Shown: piece after piece, positions 22,040-32,390 of the stretch
How the letters are laid out: every line of letters starts with the position of its first letter
How positions within the stretch are numbered: the stretch's first letter is position 1
Made by a program: the position numbers and the translations under genes
Notes under the pieces: generated by a model
Database searches by the model: none
What the model saw: only the letters and a program-made list of their open reading frames with translations
What the model was told of the DNA's origin: nothing
NCBI GenBank assembly: GCA_027596195.1
Contig: JADGJG010000064.1
Location: 1-55,105, forward strand
DNA from: Podochytrium sp. JEL0797
Taxonomy: Eukaryota; Chytridiomycota; Chytridiomycetes; Chytridiales; Chytriomycetaceae
Direction of reading: 5' to 3'
DNA: 55,105 nucleotides

Positions 22040-23027
22040 ACAATTCTGCGACATCCCCAATGTTCTCAGGTCACTCAATGGTTCGCTTTTCAATAATTGA
22101 CTAGTTTAGTGTAGCCATTTTTTGAGGTTGTTACTTTGTTGAGTGTGTTTGGTTTGGTTTGATTTGCTTTCACCCATGCCTGGACCATATTCATGCCTGG
22201 ACCTTTTTCCCTGCACTCCTTGGAAAACCACTTCCAGCTGGTTGGCTCACTATAATGGCTAAATTAGATAGGACAGAACTGGCATGGTTGCCATGACGAA
22301 ATGATTGGTGATGATCCCTCTTCAGGCAAGCCCACATCCCACACACCATTTACCCAATGCTTTGACCACAGGTCTCCACTGGCTGGCAGCTTGAGGGCTG
22401 CCATACCTGGCAAACACCAAAGATGAGTTCTTCCCAGAAAGATGACCACCTCTCCATTGACACCATCCATCACCTGCCCTGACTGATCTGGTCATACAGC
22501 CAGGGCATGTCAGCAGCTCAGGTGTTGCCAGAGTTGGCTGAGAGAGAACACACAAAATTGATTCTCAACTACTTTCAACTTTATTCATTATTAATTGTAG
22601 AAATTGTTGAACCCAATAACTGAATAAATCCCTCTGCTGACTAAGGAACAAACTTAACCAACCCCCTATTCAGAGATGGGAATCTCACACTTCCTTTCAC
22701 TCAGTGGATGGAAACACCACAAACACCCACATAATTGACAACACTTTCTGGTAGTGGGATAATGAATTGAAACTCTGGATTCTATCTGCAAGAGAGAGAG
22801 AGATGAGTATATTTTTGGAATTGTGTGGGAAAATATTGCATTATAGCCCCAACCCTTACCCCTTCATTTATCCCCTAAGCATTAAGCTTTGCCACCATTT
22901 GCAAGTCTACCCCATAATGCAAATGCAAGCTGTACTTGAGGCTGCTCTGCTTCCCAAGCTCCCTGCCAGGGGCCCAGAAACTTTCACTTCTACTTTCGGA
23001 AAAAATTCTCTCATGCAAAAAATTTAT

Positions 23028-25263
23028 TCACAGTGCATCAAAATTGATGTTATGAATATTTGTTCTCCTCTCGATATGATCCTCTTTCTATAAAAAATGA
23101 TACACACAATAAATTAGTTTCAAATTTAGGGGGGGGGGGGGATGGAATCATATTTACCCTCTCGAGGAAATGCAGAAACATGACAATTCCAGATAACCCA
23201 ATCAGAGTCGACAAGAGGGAAACAAACACCCATGGAGCTAATGAGCTTGGGTTGATGTACAGTTCCAGTTCCCACCTTTTCATCAATTTAGAAACAATCC
23301 AAATACAATGCCCAACCCAAAAACAATAGAGAAACACTCAACTCCGAAGGCCCCCCATATGGCACAATCACCAACTGACTATTCGGAATCACCCCAAAAT
23401 AAGTTGCCACATTATCCTCCCGCTGCTTTGTAGCACCTACAAACAGGGTTTCAATGTAATTGTTTGTGCGGCCGAGCCCAGACAGAGTGTATGGAGTGTT
23501 GAGAGAGAAGTAGGAGGATTGTGGGAGTTGGGAGAGCTGTGTGGCTCGTTTTTCTCCATCTGCGTTTGTGACGATGTATTTGAGGGTTGCGCCAAAGTAG
23601 TTGACACCGTATGGCTTGAAAGTATTGTGAGGAAGGGTCAGTGTGTGTGATGAAAAGATTAGAAGGAAAATAATTCCACCTTGGGGTCAGGAAACCGTTC
23701 CCCTGTAGTGCACCAAGCGGGACAAACTCCATTCAAGACCAGTGACTTCAAAAAGAATCCATCCACATAAAACTGGTTTTGGAATGCAGTGATGTGCTGG
23801 ACTCGGTTTGAGTCTTGGGTCATGACAAGAAGATCGAGGGTGCCCTTTCATAAAACAAAAACATCAGATTGAACTCTTTCAACATCAAATAATATCAAAA
23901 AGACTCACATCTTCATACAGATCAAAAAAGGCAGCGCCAACTTTGGTTCCGCCTGCAAAGTTGTTGAAGGCATCCATCCCAGCAACAACAAGGTTGTAGT
24001 ATCGCTTGTGGTCAGTGTAGTCAGCCAGAGAACAAAGCAACTTTGTACAAGGCACAGATCGAATCAATCGAATATATCTGCAACAAAAGAGGTTATAACC
24101 CAAAACACAAAAACAAGCTCTCGGTGGTAATACCTCGTCGTCTTGTCATACGTCAACATCAAAATATCCGGAAACCCATCACTATCAAAATCCCCAAGTC
24201 TCAACGGCATAGCCGTCACATCCACTGTCTCGTCCAACCCCTCCAGAAGATGTCGAATCGCCAGCTTCAAACCCCCCTCCGAATCAGACTGAAACCGAAA
24301 CTCTGGATCTGCAACACACAAATCATTGACAGATCGACACTCCTTGGCACCCTTCCCCACCACAGACGAAGCACACAACGGAATTTGGTGGTTGTACCAT
24401 ACGTTGATGAAACAAGATCGACTGTTGAACGCGTCACAGGAGAGAAACACGATATCCATGGTCCCATCGCGATCCATATCCGCAAATGAAATGGCGCCGT
24501 GAGGATCCGAAGGCAAGTCTTGTTCGATTGCGAGTGAGAACCCGGCGTCTCGACTGTTGATCCAGACTTGGAAAAAGTTTCGAGTTCCTTCTGTACAAGT
24601 GACAAAGATATCGGCGAGACAGTCGCCGTTGAGGTCGAGGAATGCGTTGGAGTGTGGGGTGCTGAAGGTGCAGATGGGTGTTGCGGTTTTGGCGTCGATG
24701 AGGTTCGCTTTTTCGAGGGTGACGGTGCGGTTGGGGTGGAATCGCCAGAGGGAGAGGTAGGATGGGTTTGAGGCGGTGTATCCCAAGAGTTGGGTTTCCA
24801 TTGTGCCGTTGAAGTCGACAAGGAAGGGTTGGCCTGCGGAGCCAGAGGCGGGGGGAAGCGAGAGTGCTGCACAAGGATTCGGGTATCAGCAATCAAATGC
24901 ATGGAATGCCATTATGCCGTGTTGGTGCATGCACAACTCACTCTCTGTGGCATTCGGACCCCACGCAATGGCCATGTCCAAGTTGTTTGATTTCGACCGC
25001 TGTCCCATGGCGAGAACATCGAGGGACCCGTCCTTGTCGAAATCGCCAGGCACAATGTTTGCGATGGATTCGAATGCGAGGTTGAAGCTGCGCTTGTCGC
25101 TAAAGTCGGTTGTTGCCTTGTCCCAGACAAACACGTTGAGGTTGCCCTTTGTGTCAGTGGTGAAGAGATCTGTGTGTTTGTCCTTGTTCCAGTCGGCAAA
25201 GGCAGCGAGAGAAATGGCCTGCTGTGCCAATGAGGGCAGCATTTCCAGTGCGAGGGAGCCCAT
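23028..25263 (-). CDS. ITFG1/TIP-like FG-GAP membrane protein
   Basis: Seven exons join in frame (24942-25263, 24134-24866, 23909-24077, 23680-23844, 23343-23614, 23158-23275, 23028-23087) to 612 residues. The N-terminal two thirds hold FG-GAP/VCBS repeats with calcium-loop motifs (DWNKDKHTDLF, DFDKDGSLDVL, DMDRDGTMDIV, DFDSDGFPDIL). Then come YGVNYFGATLKYIV and GLGRTNNYIETLFVG. A WELELYINPSS segment precedes one transmembrane helix, and the tail ends in ERRTNIHNINFDAL, as in animal ITFG1. Family members are type I membrane proteins that bind partners outside the cell or in the ER lumen. Oddly, the only possible ATG leaves no signal peptide before the first repeat; a separate first exon could be missing. 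It is divergent from NDUFV2 with 39 bp between starts. Confidence 0.85.
23129..23141. repeat. 13-base poly-G tract in the last intron of the ITFG1-like gene
   Basis: The tract is poly-C on the sense strand, between donor and acceptor of the 70-nt intron 23088-23157, where a polypyrimidine tract would lie. Similar tracts occur in two other introns of this window. Confidence 0.85.
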
Positions 25264-25302
25264 TTTCAATTACCCTTTTTTCGTTTCTCCAAAAAGCAAG
25301 AC
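25264..25302. promoter_or_regulatory. 39-bp bidirectional start region, ITFG1-like / NDUFV2
   Basis: Only 39 bp separate the two start codons. The stretch contains an AAAAAAGGG/CCCTTTTTT block and no TATA box. The 5' untranslated regions must overlap the opposing gene, or be extremely short. Confidence 0.6.
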
Positions 25303-26378
25303 ATGTTTTCGCGCAGGCTGATTCCACTTGGTGCACGCACCCTGCACACCACTCCCAAGACACTCTCCGATGCCGTGTTTGTGCACCGCGAAAGCGCCTT
25401 GAACAGCGCCTCGCTCGGTTTCGCCTTCGACTCTGAAAACGCCTCGCGCGCCAACGACATCATCGCAAAGTACCCAAAACAGTACAAAAAGGCGGCCTGT
25501 CTGCCTCTGCTCGACCTCGCCCAGCGCCAGCTCGGCTTCACGTCCATCGCTGCCATGAACCACGTCGCAAAGATGCTCGAAATGCCCCCAATGCGCGTCT
25601 ACGAGGTCGCCACCTTCTACACAATGTACAACCGGTAAGAGTGTATCGTATCGAATTGTCATCGATCCGCATTCTGATTCTGTCCCCAGCGAACCCGTCG
25701 GAAAATACTTTGTCCAAGTCTGCACCACGACCCCGTGCCAATTGTGCAACTCGACCGCTATTCTCGAGACGGTTGAGAAGCATTTGGGCATCAAGGTTGG
25801 CGAGACCACTGCCGACAAAATGTTTACCCTCGTTGAAGTCGAATGCGCTGGCGCGTGCTCCAATGCACCCGTGATTGCCGTCAACGATGATTACTACGTG
25901 CGTATTCTTCATTTTATCATTGGGTCGTTGTGGAATTGGAAGAGTTATCGGAACGGGGCGGAAGTAGATCGATCAGAAATCGCGACTTCGGATTTGCGGA
26001 TCGAAAACCGATAAGAGTACGAATTTCGAGGAACGATGTATTGTGCGAAATTCTGGGAACGGGATTGTGTGTGCGGTGCACGAAATACGGACTTCACAAT
26101 TCCAATTCGGTCATTTCCAAGAAACGAAACGAAACGCGATCCACCCCCCCTCCTCTTTTTAATTCCCCCACGTGCGAATTTTCTCACATCCCTGAATACA
26201 GGAGGACCTGACGCCCGAAACCACCATCAAAGTCTTGGACGCTTTCAAGGCCGGCAAAAAGCCCGCCAAGTTGGGACCCCAGTCTTCGCGACTCACGTCC
26301 GAGCCCATCAATGGACTCACGAGTTTGACGACCGAGCCTACCGGTCCTGGATTTGGACTCCAAGCCGCGTTGCAATAA
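25303..26378 (+). CDS. NADH:ubiquinone oxidoreductase 24 kDa subunit (NDUFV2/NuoE)
   Basis: Exons 25303-25634, 25690-25897 and 26202-26378 join to 238 residues. The N-terminus ([16 protein letters not shown]) is rich in Arg and Ser/Thr without acidic residues, as expected for a mitochondrial presequence. The thioredoxin-like domain carries the four ligands of the 2Fe-2S cluster N1a in the usual C-x4-C ... C-x3-C pattern (C122, C127, C163, C167). The protein belongs to the electron-input module of complex I at the matrix side. The second intron is 304 nt, long for this window. The stop codon lies inside an AATAAA at 26374-26379. Convergent to the adenylate kinase gene, with 76 bp between stops. 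Confidence 0.96.
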
Positions 26379-26454
26379 ATACTTACGCGCTCGCAATGGA
26401 GTGGTTTTTTCAGATTCTCGAAATAAATGGGAATGTCAGGAACACGCCGAGATT

Positions 26455-27180
26455 CTATTTCGCCTTTTTAAACAGCGGATCCAACGACGCCCTAATCTGC
26501 GGAAACAGCTCATCCGAAGTCTCCCCCGTAAACGAATTCAACCTCCCCTTCCCGCCATAATACTCCAAAATCGGATCCGTCGTTTCCCGAAACTTGTCAA
26601 TCCGAACCTTGAACGTATCCACATCGTCATCGGCACGTTTCGTCAACTCTTCCCCCGTCACATCGTCCCTCCCTGCCACTTTTGGCGGATTAAAAGACAG
26701 GTTGTACGTCCGCCCCGACGACGCGTGGACCCATCGGTCTTCAATCCGTTTCAGAATCACACTTTCCGGCACGTTTAAATTCACTACCGCATCCGTATCA
26801 CGCTGGAACGTTGTGAGCGACGAACAGAGCCATTGGGCTTGATCCACGGTCCGTGGGAACCCATCGAGGAGAATATTCTTGCCGTGGAGGTGTTTCATTT
26901 CAGTGTACATCATTTCTTCGACGAGCGAGTCTTGCACGAGGGAGCCGGAGGCGAGGATGTGTTGGATGTGTTTGCCAAAAGAGGTTTCTGCAATGTGTTG
27001 TGAGAACAAGTCGGGTAGGGGGAAAGGGTGGGGTGGGGGGGGGGGGGGGTTACGTTTGTGGACATGGTTTCGGAGGAGGTCTCCGCTCGAGAGGACGGTG
27101 GTGTCAAAGTGGTTGCTGAAGCGTTTGGCGAGGGTGCCTTTGCCGGATCCGGGGGCGCCAAAGAAAACGACGGTTCGCAT
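26455..27180 (-). CDS. Adenylate kinase, mitochondrial AK3/AK4 (ADK2) type
   Basis: Exons 27054-27180 and 26455-26987 join to 219 residues. The 66-nt intron is a multiple of three and has no stop, so unspliced reading would add 22 residues (a Pro-rich run) after residue 42; splicing restores HVHKQTSFGKHIQ. The P-loop is GAPGSGKGT (8-16), followed by SSGDLLR and DGFPRT. A long LID with RTYNLSFNPPK and DDVTGEEL is typical of AK3/AK4, which phosphorylate AMP with GTP or ATP in the matrix. The LID has no zinc-binding Cys. The intron contains a 15-base poly-C tract on the sense strand. Confidence 0.92.
   Translation of the reverse strand: MRTVVFFGAPGSGKGTLAKRFSNHFDTTVLSSGDLLRNHVHKRNPPPPPPHPFPLPDLFSQHIAETSFGKHIQHILASGSLVQDSLVEEMMYTEMKHLHGKNILLDGFPRTVDQAQWLCSSLTTFQRDTDAVVNLNVPESVILKRIEDRWVHASSGRTYNLSFNPPKVAGRDDVTGEELTKRADDDVDTFKVRIDKFRETTDPILEYYGGKGRLNSFTGETSDELFPQIRASLDPLFKKAK
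27035..27049. repeat. 15-base poly-G tract in the adenylate kinase intron
   Basis: On the sense (minus) strand the tract is poly-C, starting three bases after the donor GTAA. It probably serves as polypyrimidine sequence and is a likely site of length variation. Confidence 0.85.
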
Positions 27181-27439
27181 TTATTTGGAGATGGTTTGTA
27201 TGTTCGTTGGATAGGGAGTGGGCGCAGGGAACTAGGGCTTGGAGGTGCACGAGGGGAGGTCACGCAAACGACGTTTGTAATGTTTTTTTTGTTTTTGTTT
27301 CGGTGGCAAATCAGAGATGGCGTTCTCAAATGATTCATCCAGGTGAAGCATGGGTTGAGCACCACCTTCGGACTTTCAGAAGCTCAGCTAATTCTTTTCG
27401 TGATGTTCCCCGAAAAAACAAACGAGAAATATTTTCAGA

Positions 27440-28626
27440 ATGCGAATCAACTTGACAAGCACCCTCCGCGTATTCGACATCACCCTCCTCTGCCTCCTCA
27501 CGACCCTCTCCCTCCGAATCTGGAACCAAACCATCCACACTTCCATCCCACTCCCATCCGTACCTGCATCCTCATCCTCCACGACACATTGGGCACCCAA
27601 AAACGCATTCGCGTCCCTCTGTTTTGGCGACGCCACAGTCGGAGGCACACTTGTGCTCTTTGCTGCCTTGAAAGCCGTCAAGAGTAAAGGAGATTACGTG
27701 GCCATGACGTATGATGTGAGTGCCGCGAATTTGGGTGAGTTTGGGCAGAACTCCGACTTTTGACAGGCCACACCATTCTTTCGAAAACGAATCTCCTTGC
27801 CAACAAACCCCCCAAACAGAAAAACTCCATTCCCACGGCATCAAAACTATCCCGATGCATCCGCTCAACGCGTCCAAATATTACATGACGAGCAGGAAAC
27901 GGCCCGAAACGGAATCGCGCGACGCCATCTTGTGGTCGAAACTGCGCGCTTGGCAACTCGTTGCGTATGATAAAGTCATCATGTTGGACAGCGATTTACT
28001 CGTTCTCGAGAACGTGGATGAGTTGTTTGAGATGCCCGAGGTGGCGGCTTCGGCGATGGTGCATGCGAGTGAAAAGATTTCGTTTTACAAGTATGGAATC
28101 TGCATGTCTCGGTATTCAAAGGTCTTACGAAATGAATCAAACAGGTCTGCAGAATACGGAATGAAACCCGGAAACAAAATCGACCGCAAAACACGGGACC
28201 CTGAACTTCTCGAAGGATGGAGTGGACTCAACAGTGGAGTCACGGTTCTCAAACCTTCGAATGAGACTTTTACGAGGTTGTTGACGGAGCTTTCGATTCT
28301 ACCGAATCGACCTTGTTGTCCGTCACAGGTTTTTGTGTTTTTTGGATGATGACTGCGCGAAGCGAGTTTAAAACTTTCCCTTCCAGGAATTCATTTACAA
28401 CTTTTTCGAAGAGCGCAAACAGTACTTTCGTCTTCCTGCCGTGTACAATGCGCGGTCCATTTCGGGGGGTGGGTCGGATTCGGACGAGTTGGACGCGACG
28501 GCGGCGGCGTTGAAGAGGCACATGAAGATTTACCATTTTGTGGGGACCAAGCCGTGGAAGAAACGCGATATGTCTGCCATGAATCGGCTGTGGTGGAGGT
28601 ATTATGATGAGATTATGTCAAAATAA
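27440..28626 (+). CDS. Type II membrane glycosyltransferase family 8 (glycogenin/GUX-like)
   Basis: Exons 27440-27734, 27820-28328 and 28387-28626 join to 347 residues. A further 54-nt GT-AG stretch (28091-28144) has no stop and may be a retained or real intron, which would give 329 residues. A transmembrane helix near residues 12-30 suggests a Golgi type II protein. The catalytic domain shows DSDLLVLENVDELF with the metal-binding DSD motif (D155-D157), then GLNSGVTVLKPS, the EFIYNFF block and HFVGTKPWKK near the end, as in GT8 retaining transferases. The donor sugar cannot be told from sequence. The stop codon is followed by overlapping AATAAA motifs. Confidence 0.85.
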
Positions 28627-29329
28627 ATAAATTGATAGTAGGGTAATGCGGCGTTCAAGTGGCTTTGTACTCTTCCGCCATCGCACTGAATGCGAATAGC
28701 GCGTGGCTGCTTACGAACTGTGTGGTCGAAGCAAGGCGAATGCTACTTGGCGTTCAGCGATGCGACTGCCACGAGCGACGGCATTTCTTGTCTCAGCTCC
28801 AAAGGCGTGTCGCGTGCGCAAAGTCATTGCACTCGTCCTCGCTCGTCGGCTGAGGGTCGGTTGAAGTGTGGATTTTAATCTCGGTGATGTTTACGCCAGT
28901 TTCGATTTTTTTGGGGGGATGGGACGGCATTCCAGCTCGTCGCCCCCTCTTTCTTTCAATTTTAAATACAGGTTCTAGAGGTTTGAGAGGGTTGAAGGAA
29001 GGATAATTTCATTTCAAAGGAGAATAGGGGGGTCCTCTGTTATTTCAGCTGGGCAAATCGCGTGTAAGGGATGTTTTAATTAGCACGACAGGGCGATATG
29101 GGCGGCCGATGGAAATGCAAGCTGCTGGTGGTTGTGGTGAGTGGATGCCAGTTTGGAGGATTGCGCACACGTATTTAGTTGCTCTCAGCGTTGAATCACA
29201 ATTTGAGGAACACGTAAAGTTTTGTCCTGAGGGTGCCAAGCCGGAGGGACAAGGGAGAGTCGGAATCCAACGACGTCTCCGGCGCAGAAATATTGCGGCA
29301 ATTGTGGAGGGCAAGAATCAACCGAAAGT
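28627..29329. other. Intergenic region without a supported gene
   Basis: Convergent 3' flanks of the GT8 gene (plus) and the coiled-coil gene (minus). Short open frames on both strands lack features. Around 28690-28860 a plus frame (QGECYLAFSDATAT) looks weakly coding but has no context. Confidence 0.5.
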
Positions 29330-31349
29330 TTATTTGACACGCCGCTGCTGCTGCGTTCGCAACGTTTCGACATACTTGTCCTTCATTTTCTGCAACGCGA
29401 GTTTGAGTTGATTGCTGTATTGTATCCGCGCTTCGTCCTTAATGCGTGTAATGAGTGCGCTAAAGTCTGCCTTGATTTGATCCAGTTGCGTCGCATGCTG
29501 TTGCTCCAAATTCGCAATATAAGCCTGATGGAGAATACAAAAAGTTATCAGTAAAAAGAGAAATAAAAGCTCACACACAAATACCTCTTGATTCCGCACA
29601 ACCCCTTTCAACCTCTCCCCCTCCCCATTCTCCACCTCGAACCGCGCGCGACATTCCCCCTCCAGTCGCACATACTCCTCCTTCAACTTCCCCACCGCGG
29701 CTTGATACGCTGACACACATTTTTCCTTCATTCCCTCCGTTGCGCGCGCGAGATCTTCGTCAAACTCGGCCCGCAGATTCGTCCGTTCCTCCCTCAAAGT
29801 CCGTTCATAAAACAAAGTCATCTCCGCCTTATCCTTCTCCATTGATTCTCGCAATTGCCTCACGAGCCGCTGCGAATCCAGATCCACCTCCCTCCTCACT
29901 TCCTCGCGAAACGCAGAAAAGAGGTACGGAAACCGCGACTCCACATCTCTCCACGTTTCCAACTCGTTCGGATCCACGAGCGACGCAACCTTCTCGGATA
30001 GAGTCGAAATTTGGTGGTCATACGACTGTTTGAGGGACTCAAGCGAGGACTCATGCGCGTCGTGCAGGGATTGGAGAGCGATGGCGTGTGCGGATTCCGT
30101 GTCCCGGAGTTGTTTGTCGAGACGCGTGGTTTGGGATTCGAGGTCAGAGAGTTGCGATTCGCGGGTCGAGAGTTGGATGGATTGGGATTCGAGTTGGGAT
30201 TCGAGGTGGGAGAGGTGGGATTGGTGCGTGGTTGCGTTCGATTCGAAGGTCGTTTCGAGAGTGTGGATGTGGTGGAGAATGAGGTCTGGGAGTTGGGTGG
30301 GTGGTTCTAATGCGGGCAGGTTGAAGATGGTGCAGAGGTGATCGACAATGTGTTTGAAGGGTTCGAGTTGGTTCTCAAAGTCGGTTTGGAGGCCGAGGGA
30401 AGATGTTTCTGGGCGTGCACTCATGGCCGCGTTCTCGCTCCTCAAATTGTCCACGAGAGCTTGCAGCTGATGCACCTCTCCCACCAACGAATCCTTCTCG
30501 ATAGAAAACTCTCGCTTCAAGTCATCCATCTCGCGTTCCAACCTTCCAAACGTCTCCCCCGTCTCCACCTCCATCTGCTCCCTCAACACGCGTAACTGGC
30601 GCTCCTTCTCAGACATCAACTCGACACGCAGATTCAACACTTCGAGGTCCTTTTCTTCTTGCAGAGACTGTCGGATCGTCGAGACTTGCTGTTGCGTGGA
30701 CCGCAAACGTTGGAGTTCTGCGGTGAGGGATTCGTTTTCGGATTCGAGGGACAAAACGCGGGATTCGGATTCGTGTTGGATTTGGGCGAGTCGGGTGGTG
30801 AAATTGGATTCGTTTGTGGAAAGGGTTTCGGCGAGTTCGTCTATCGACCGGTGAGGTTAGTTGTTTCGTGTTTTGACAGTAATCCTCACCTAACTGCGAC
30901 TCGCTGTCCTCACACCTCTCCCGCCACTCGCGCACCTCTTCCCTGAGACTCTCGACTTCATGCATAGCATCCGCAAGCATCGCCTTGATGTTCTCATCGT
31001 ACATTGACTGTTCCTCAACCTCCTCCCCATCCTCGTCCGACAAGTCCACCTCATCTCTCCCCAACCCATCCCCCTCACTCCCCGCCAACGATGCCTCGCG
31101 CAACAAATCATCAATCACACCTACATCAAACGGCTGTCCCTCCGAGTCGTGCGAAATGTCGCTGGCAAAGTGTGATATGTGAAAGTCCGAAACCTCGTTG
31201 GAGTTGGGATGCGTTTCTTCTTCTTCGTACTGCAGGTCGAGGTCGTCGAGGTCGTGTTGGCTGAGGGATACGGAGGGAGTGGAGGGGGCGAATGCGAAGG
31301 TGCCGAGGGGGCTGGGTGTGTGGTGGCCAACGTGCGGGGTGCGGAGCAT
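29330..31349 (-). CDS. Long coiled-coil protein of unknown function
   Basis: Exons 30890-31349, 29585-30840 and 29330-29524 join to 636 residues. The first ~110 residues are acidic and Ser-rich (DLDDLDLQYEEEE, DLSDEDGEEVEEQ). From about 120 on the protein is almost continuous heptad sequence rich in Glu, Leu, Gln and Arg (SLESENESLTAELQRL, QQHATQLDQIKADFSALI), ending in a basic tail (RTQQQRRVK). The second intron (60 nt) can be read through without a stop. No enzymatic domain is visible. Centriolar, basal-body and Golgi tether proteins have such architecture, and zoosporic fungi keep basal bodies, but that link is only a guess. Divergent to the MCYN-type gene at 31776. Confidence 0.75.
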
Positions 31350-31775
31350 CGAAAGCTTTTTTTTTGGTTCGCCGTTGATTGCGGGTTCCCTGACGGTGCA
31401 TCAAATGCGACACATCTTTTGCGGATTCCGGAGGCGTGGATTCGCGGATTTGGACAATGTGCTGAGTCGGACGTTTTTTGTGGCACCCAATCGAAGGTGG
31501 TTAAAAAAGGCCCATAGATCGGAAAACGAAAGCAGCAAGTGCTGGTTGGGGGGTCCTTTATATTTTTCTTGTTCTTCAGAAGTTACTGGAGTATTCCCAG
31601 ACGACCTCACCCCCCTCTGAAGTTGCACGGAGCACGCTGGACGCGATCGGAGAACTGCAGGGCTGCCCGTTGGCCACGTTTCATGACGGCAGGAGGTTGG
31701 TTCCCAGTTTCCTGAAACTGGAAAAAATCGGATTGAAATCGGCGAGATCCAATTCATCTCCCCGCCCTTCCCCAA

Positions 31776-32390
31776 ATGTGCTACAACAAGGACGTCTCGC
31801 GCGCCAACTTCTTCATCAACATTGTCACCACCTCCATCCAATTCAGCCTCTCGGGCGACGTGGCCTCCCACAAGACATGCGCCACCTTCTTCTTCTTTGT
31901 CGGCCTCATGCAGCTTTACGATTGGTACTTTTGGGACCACAACGGAAAGACGAAAGGCAACTCGATCGTCACCAAGATTGCCATGATCACGAACCACCTG
32001 CAACCGATTGTGTTGGGCGCTTTGGTGTTTGTAAGGATGCCGGACCTGCATCCCCTTTCGCGAATCATGCTCGCCGTGTACACACCCACTGCTGTGGTTT
32101 ACACCGCCTGGCTCTGGAACAAAGTCGACTACACGGTCACGAACCCAACCACGAAACTCCTCTATTGGAAATGGAACGACCAAAAATTCGGATCCGTGTT
32201 CTATTCCCTCTTTTTGGCCACCTTCACGACCATCATGTTTGAAAACTTTCCCGTCCCGTTGAACTACGCGTTGGTGGGCATCAATCTCGTGTCGTTTGTG
32301 TTGGGGATGTACAAGACTCATTATGTGGGGGAGCGGTGGTGCGAGTTTGCGTGTTATGTGCCGCTTTTGTTGATGTCACTCAAATTCTGA
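31776..32390 (+). CDS. Multi-pass MCYN-type membrane protein
   Basis: A single exon of 204 residues starts MCYNKDVSRANFFINIVTT. Hydrophobic segments recur through the length (FFFFVGLMQLYDWYFW, a stretch near IVLGALVFV, LAVYTPTAVVYTAWLW, FYSLFLATFTTIMF, ALVGINLVSFVLG, and the C-terminal YVPLLLMSL), suggesting six or seven membrane helices. The MC-x-N start and the MQL-x(2)-Y/W-x-W block recall a poorly characterised family I remember from nucleocytoplasmic large DNA viruses and scattered protists. No function is known to me. AATAAA follows near 32450. Transfer from a virus, or gene capture by viruses, are both possible. Confidence 0.75.
   Translation: MCYNKDVSRANFFINIVTTSIQFSLSGDVASHKTCATFFFFVGLMQLYDWYFWDHNGKTKGNSIVTKIAMITNHLQPIVLGALVFVRMPDLHPLSRIMLAVYTPTAVVYTAWLWNKVDYTVTNPTTKLLYWKWNDQKFGSVFYSLFLATFTTIMFENFPVPLNYALVGINLVSFVLGMYKTHYVGERWCEFACYVPLLLMSLKF

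Larger units (their letters stand above)
16495..23020. other. CpG-poor, repeat-like island with tRNA genes
   Basis: The base texture changes abruptly near 16495. CG dinucleotides become rare (only two in 16741-17040) while TG and CA are common, in contrast to both flanks. The island holds three tRNA genes, broken reading frames on both strands, a transposase relic and a copy of part of a GluRS exon. CpG loss is typical of DNA that was long cytosine-methylated or subject to a repeat-directed mutation process. No intact protein gene was found. The boundary with the ITFG1-like gene is placed just beyond its stop codon at 23028. Confidence 0.75.

Noticed and set aside
24267..24902. Alternative long minus frames inside the ITFG1-like gene (24267-24902 and 24434-24892)
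   Set aside because: They run out of frame with the FG-GAP repeats and break at introns. The frame carrying the repeated D-x-D-x-DG loops is the real one.
31401..32321. 306-codon minus frame opposite the MCYN-type gene
   Set aside because: Antisense shadow of a membrane-protein gene, with no recognisable features. The plus frame has the conserved start and hydrophobic pattern.
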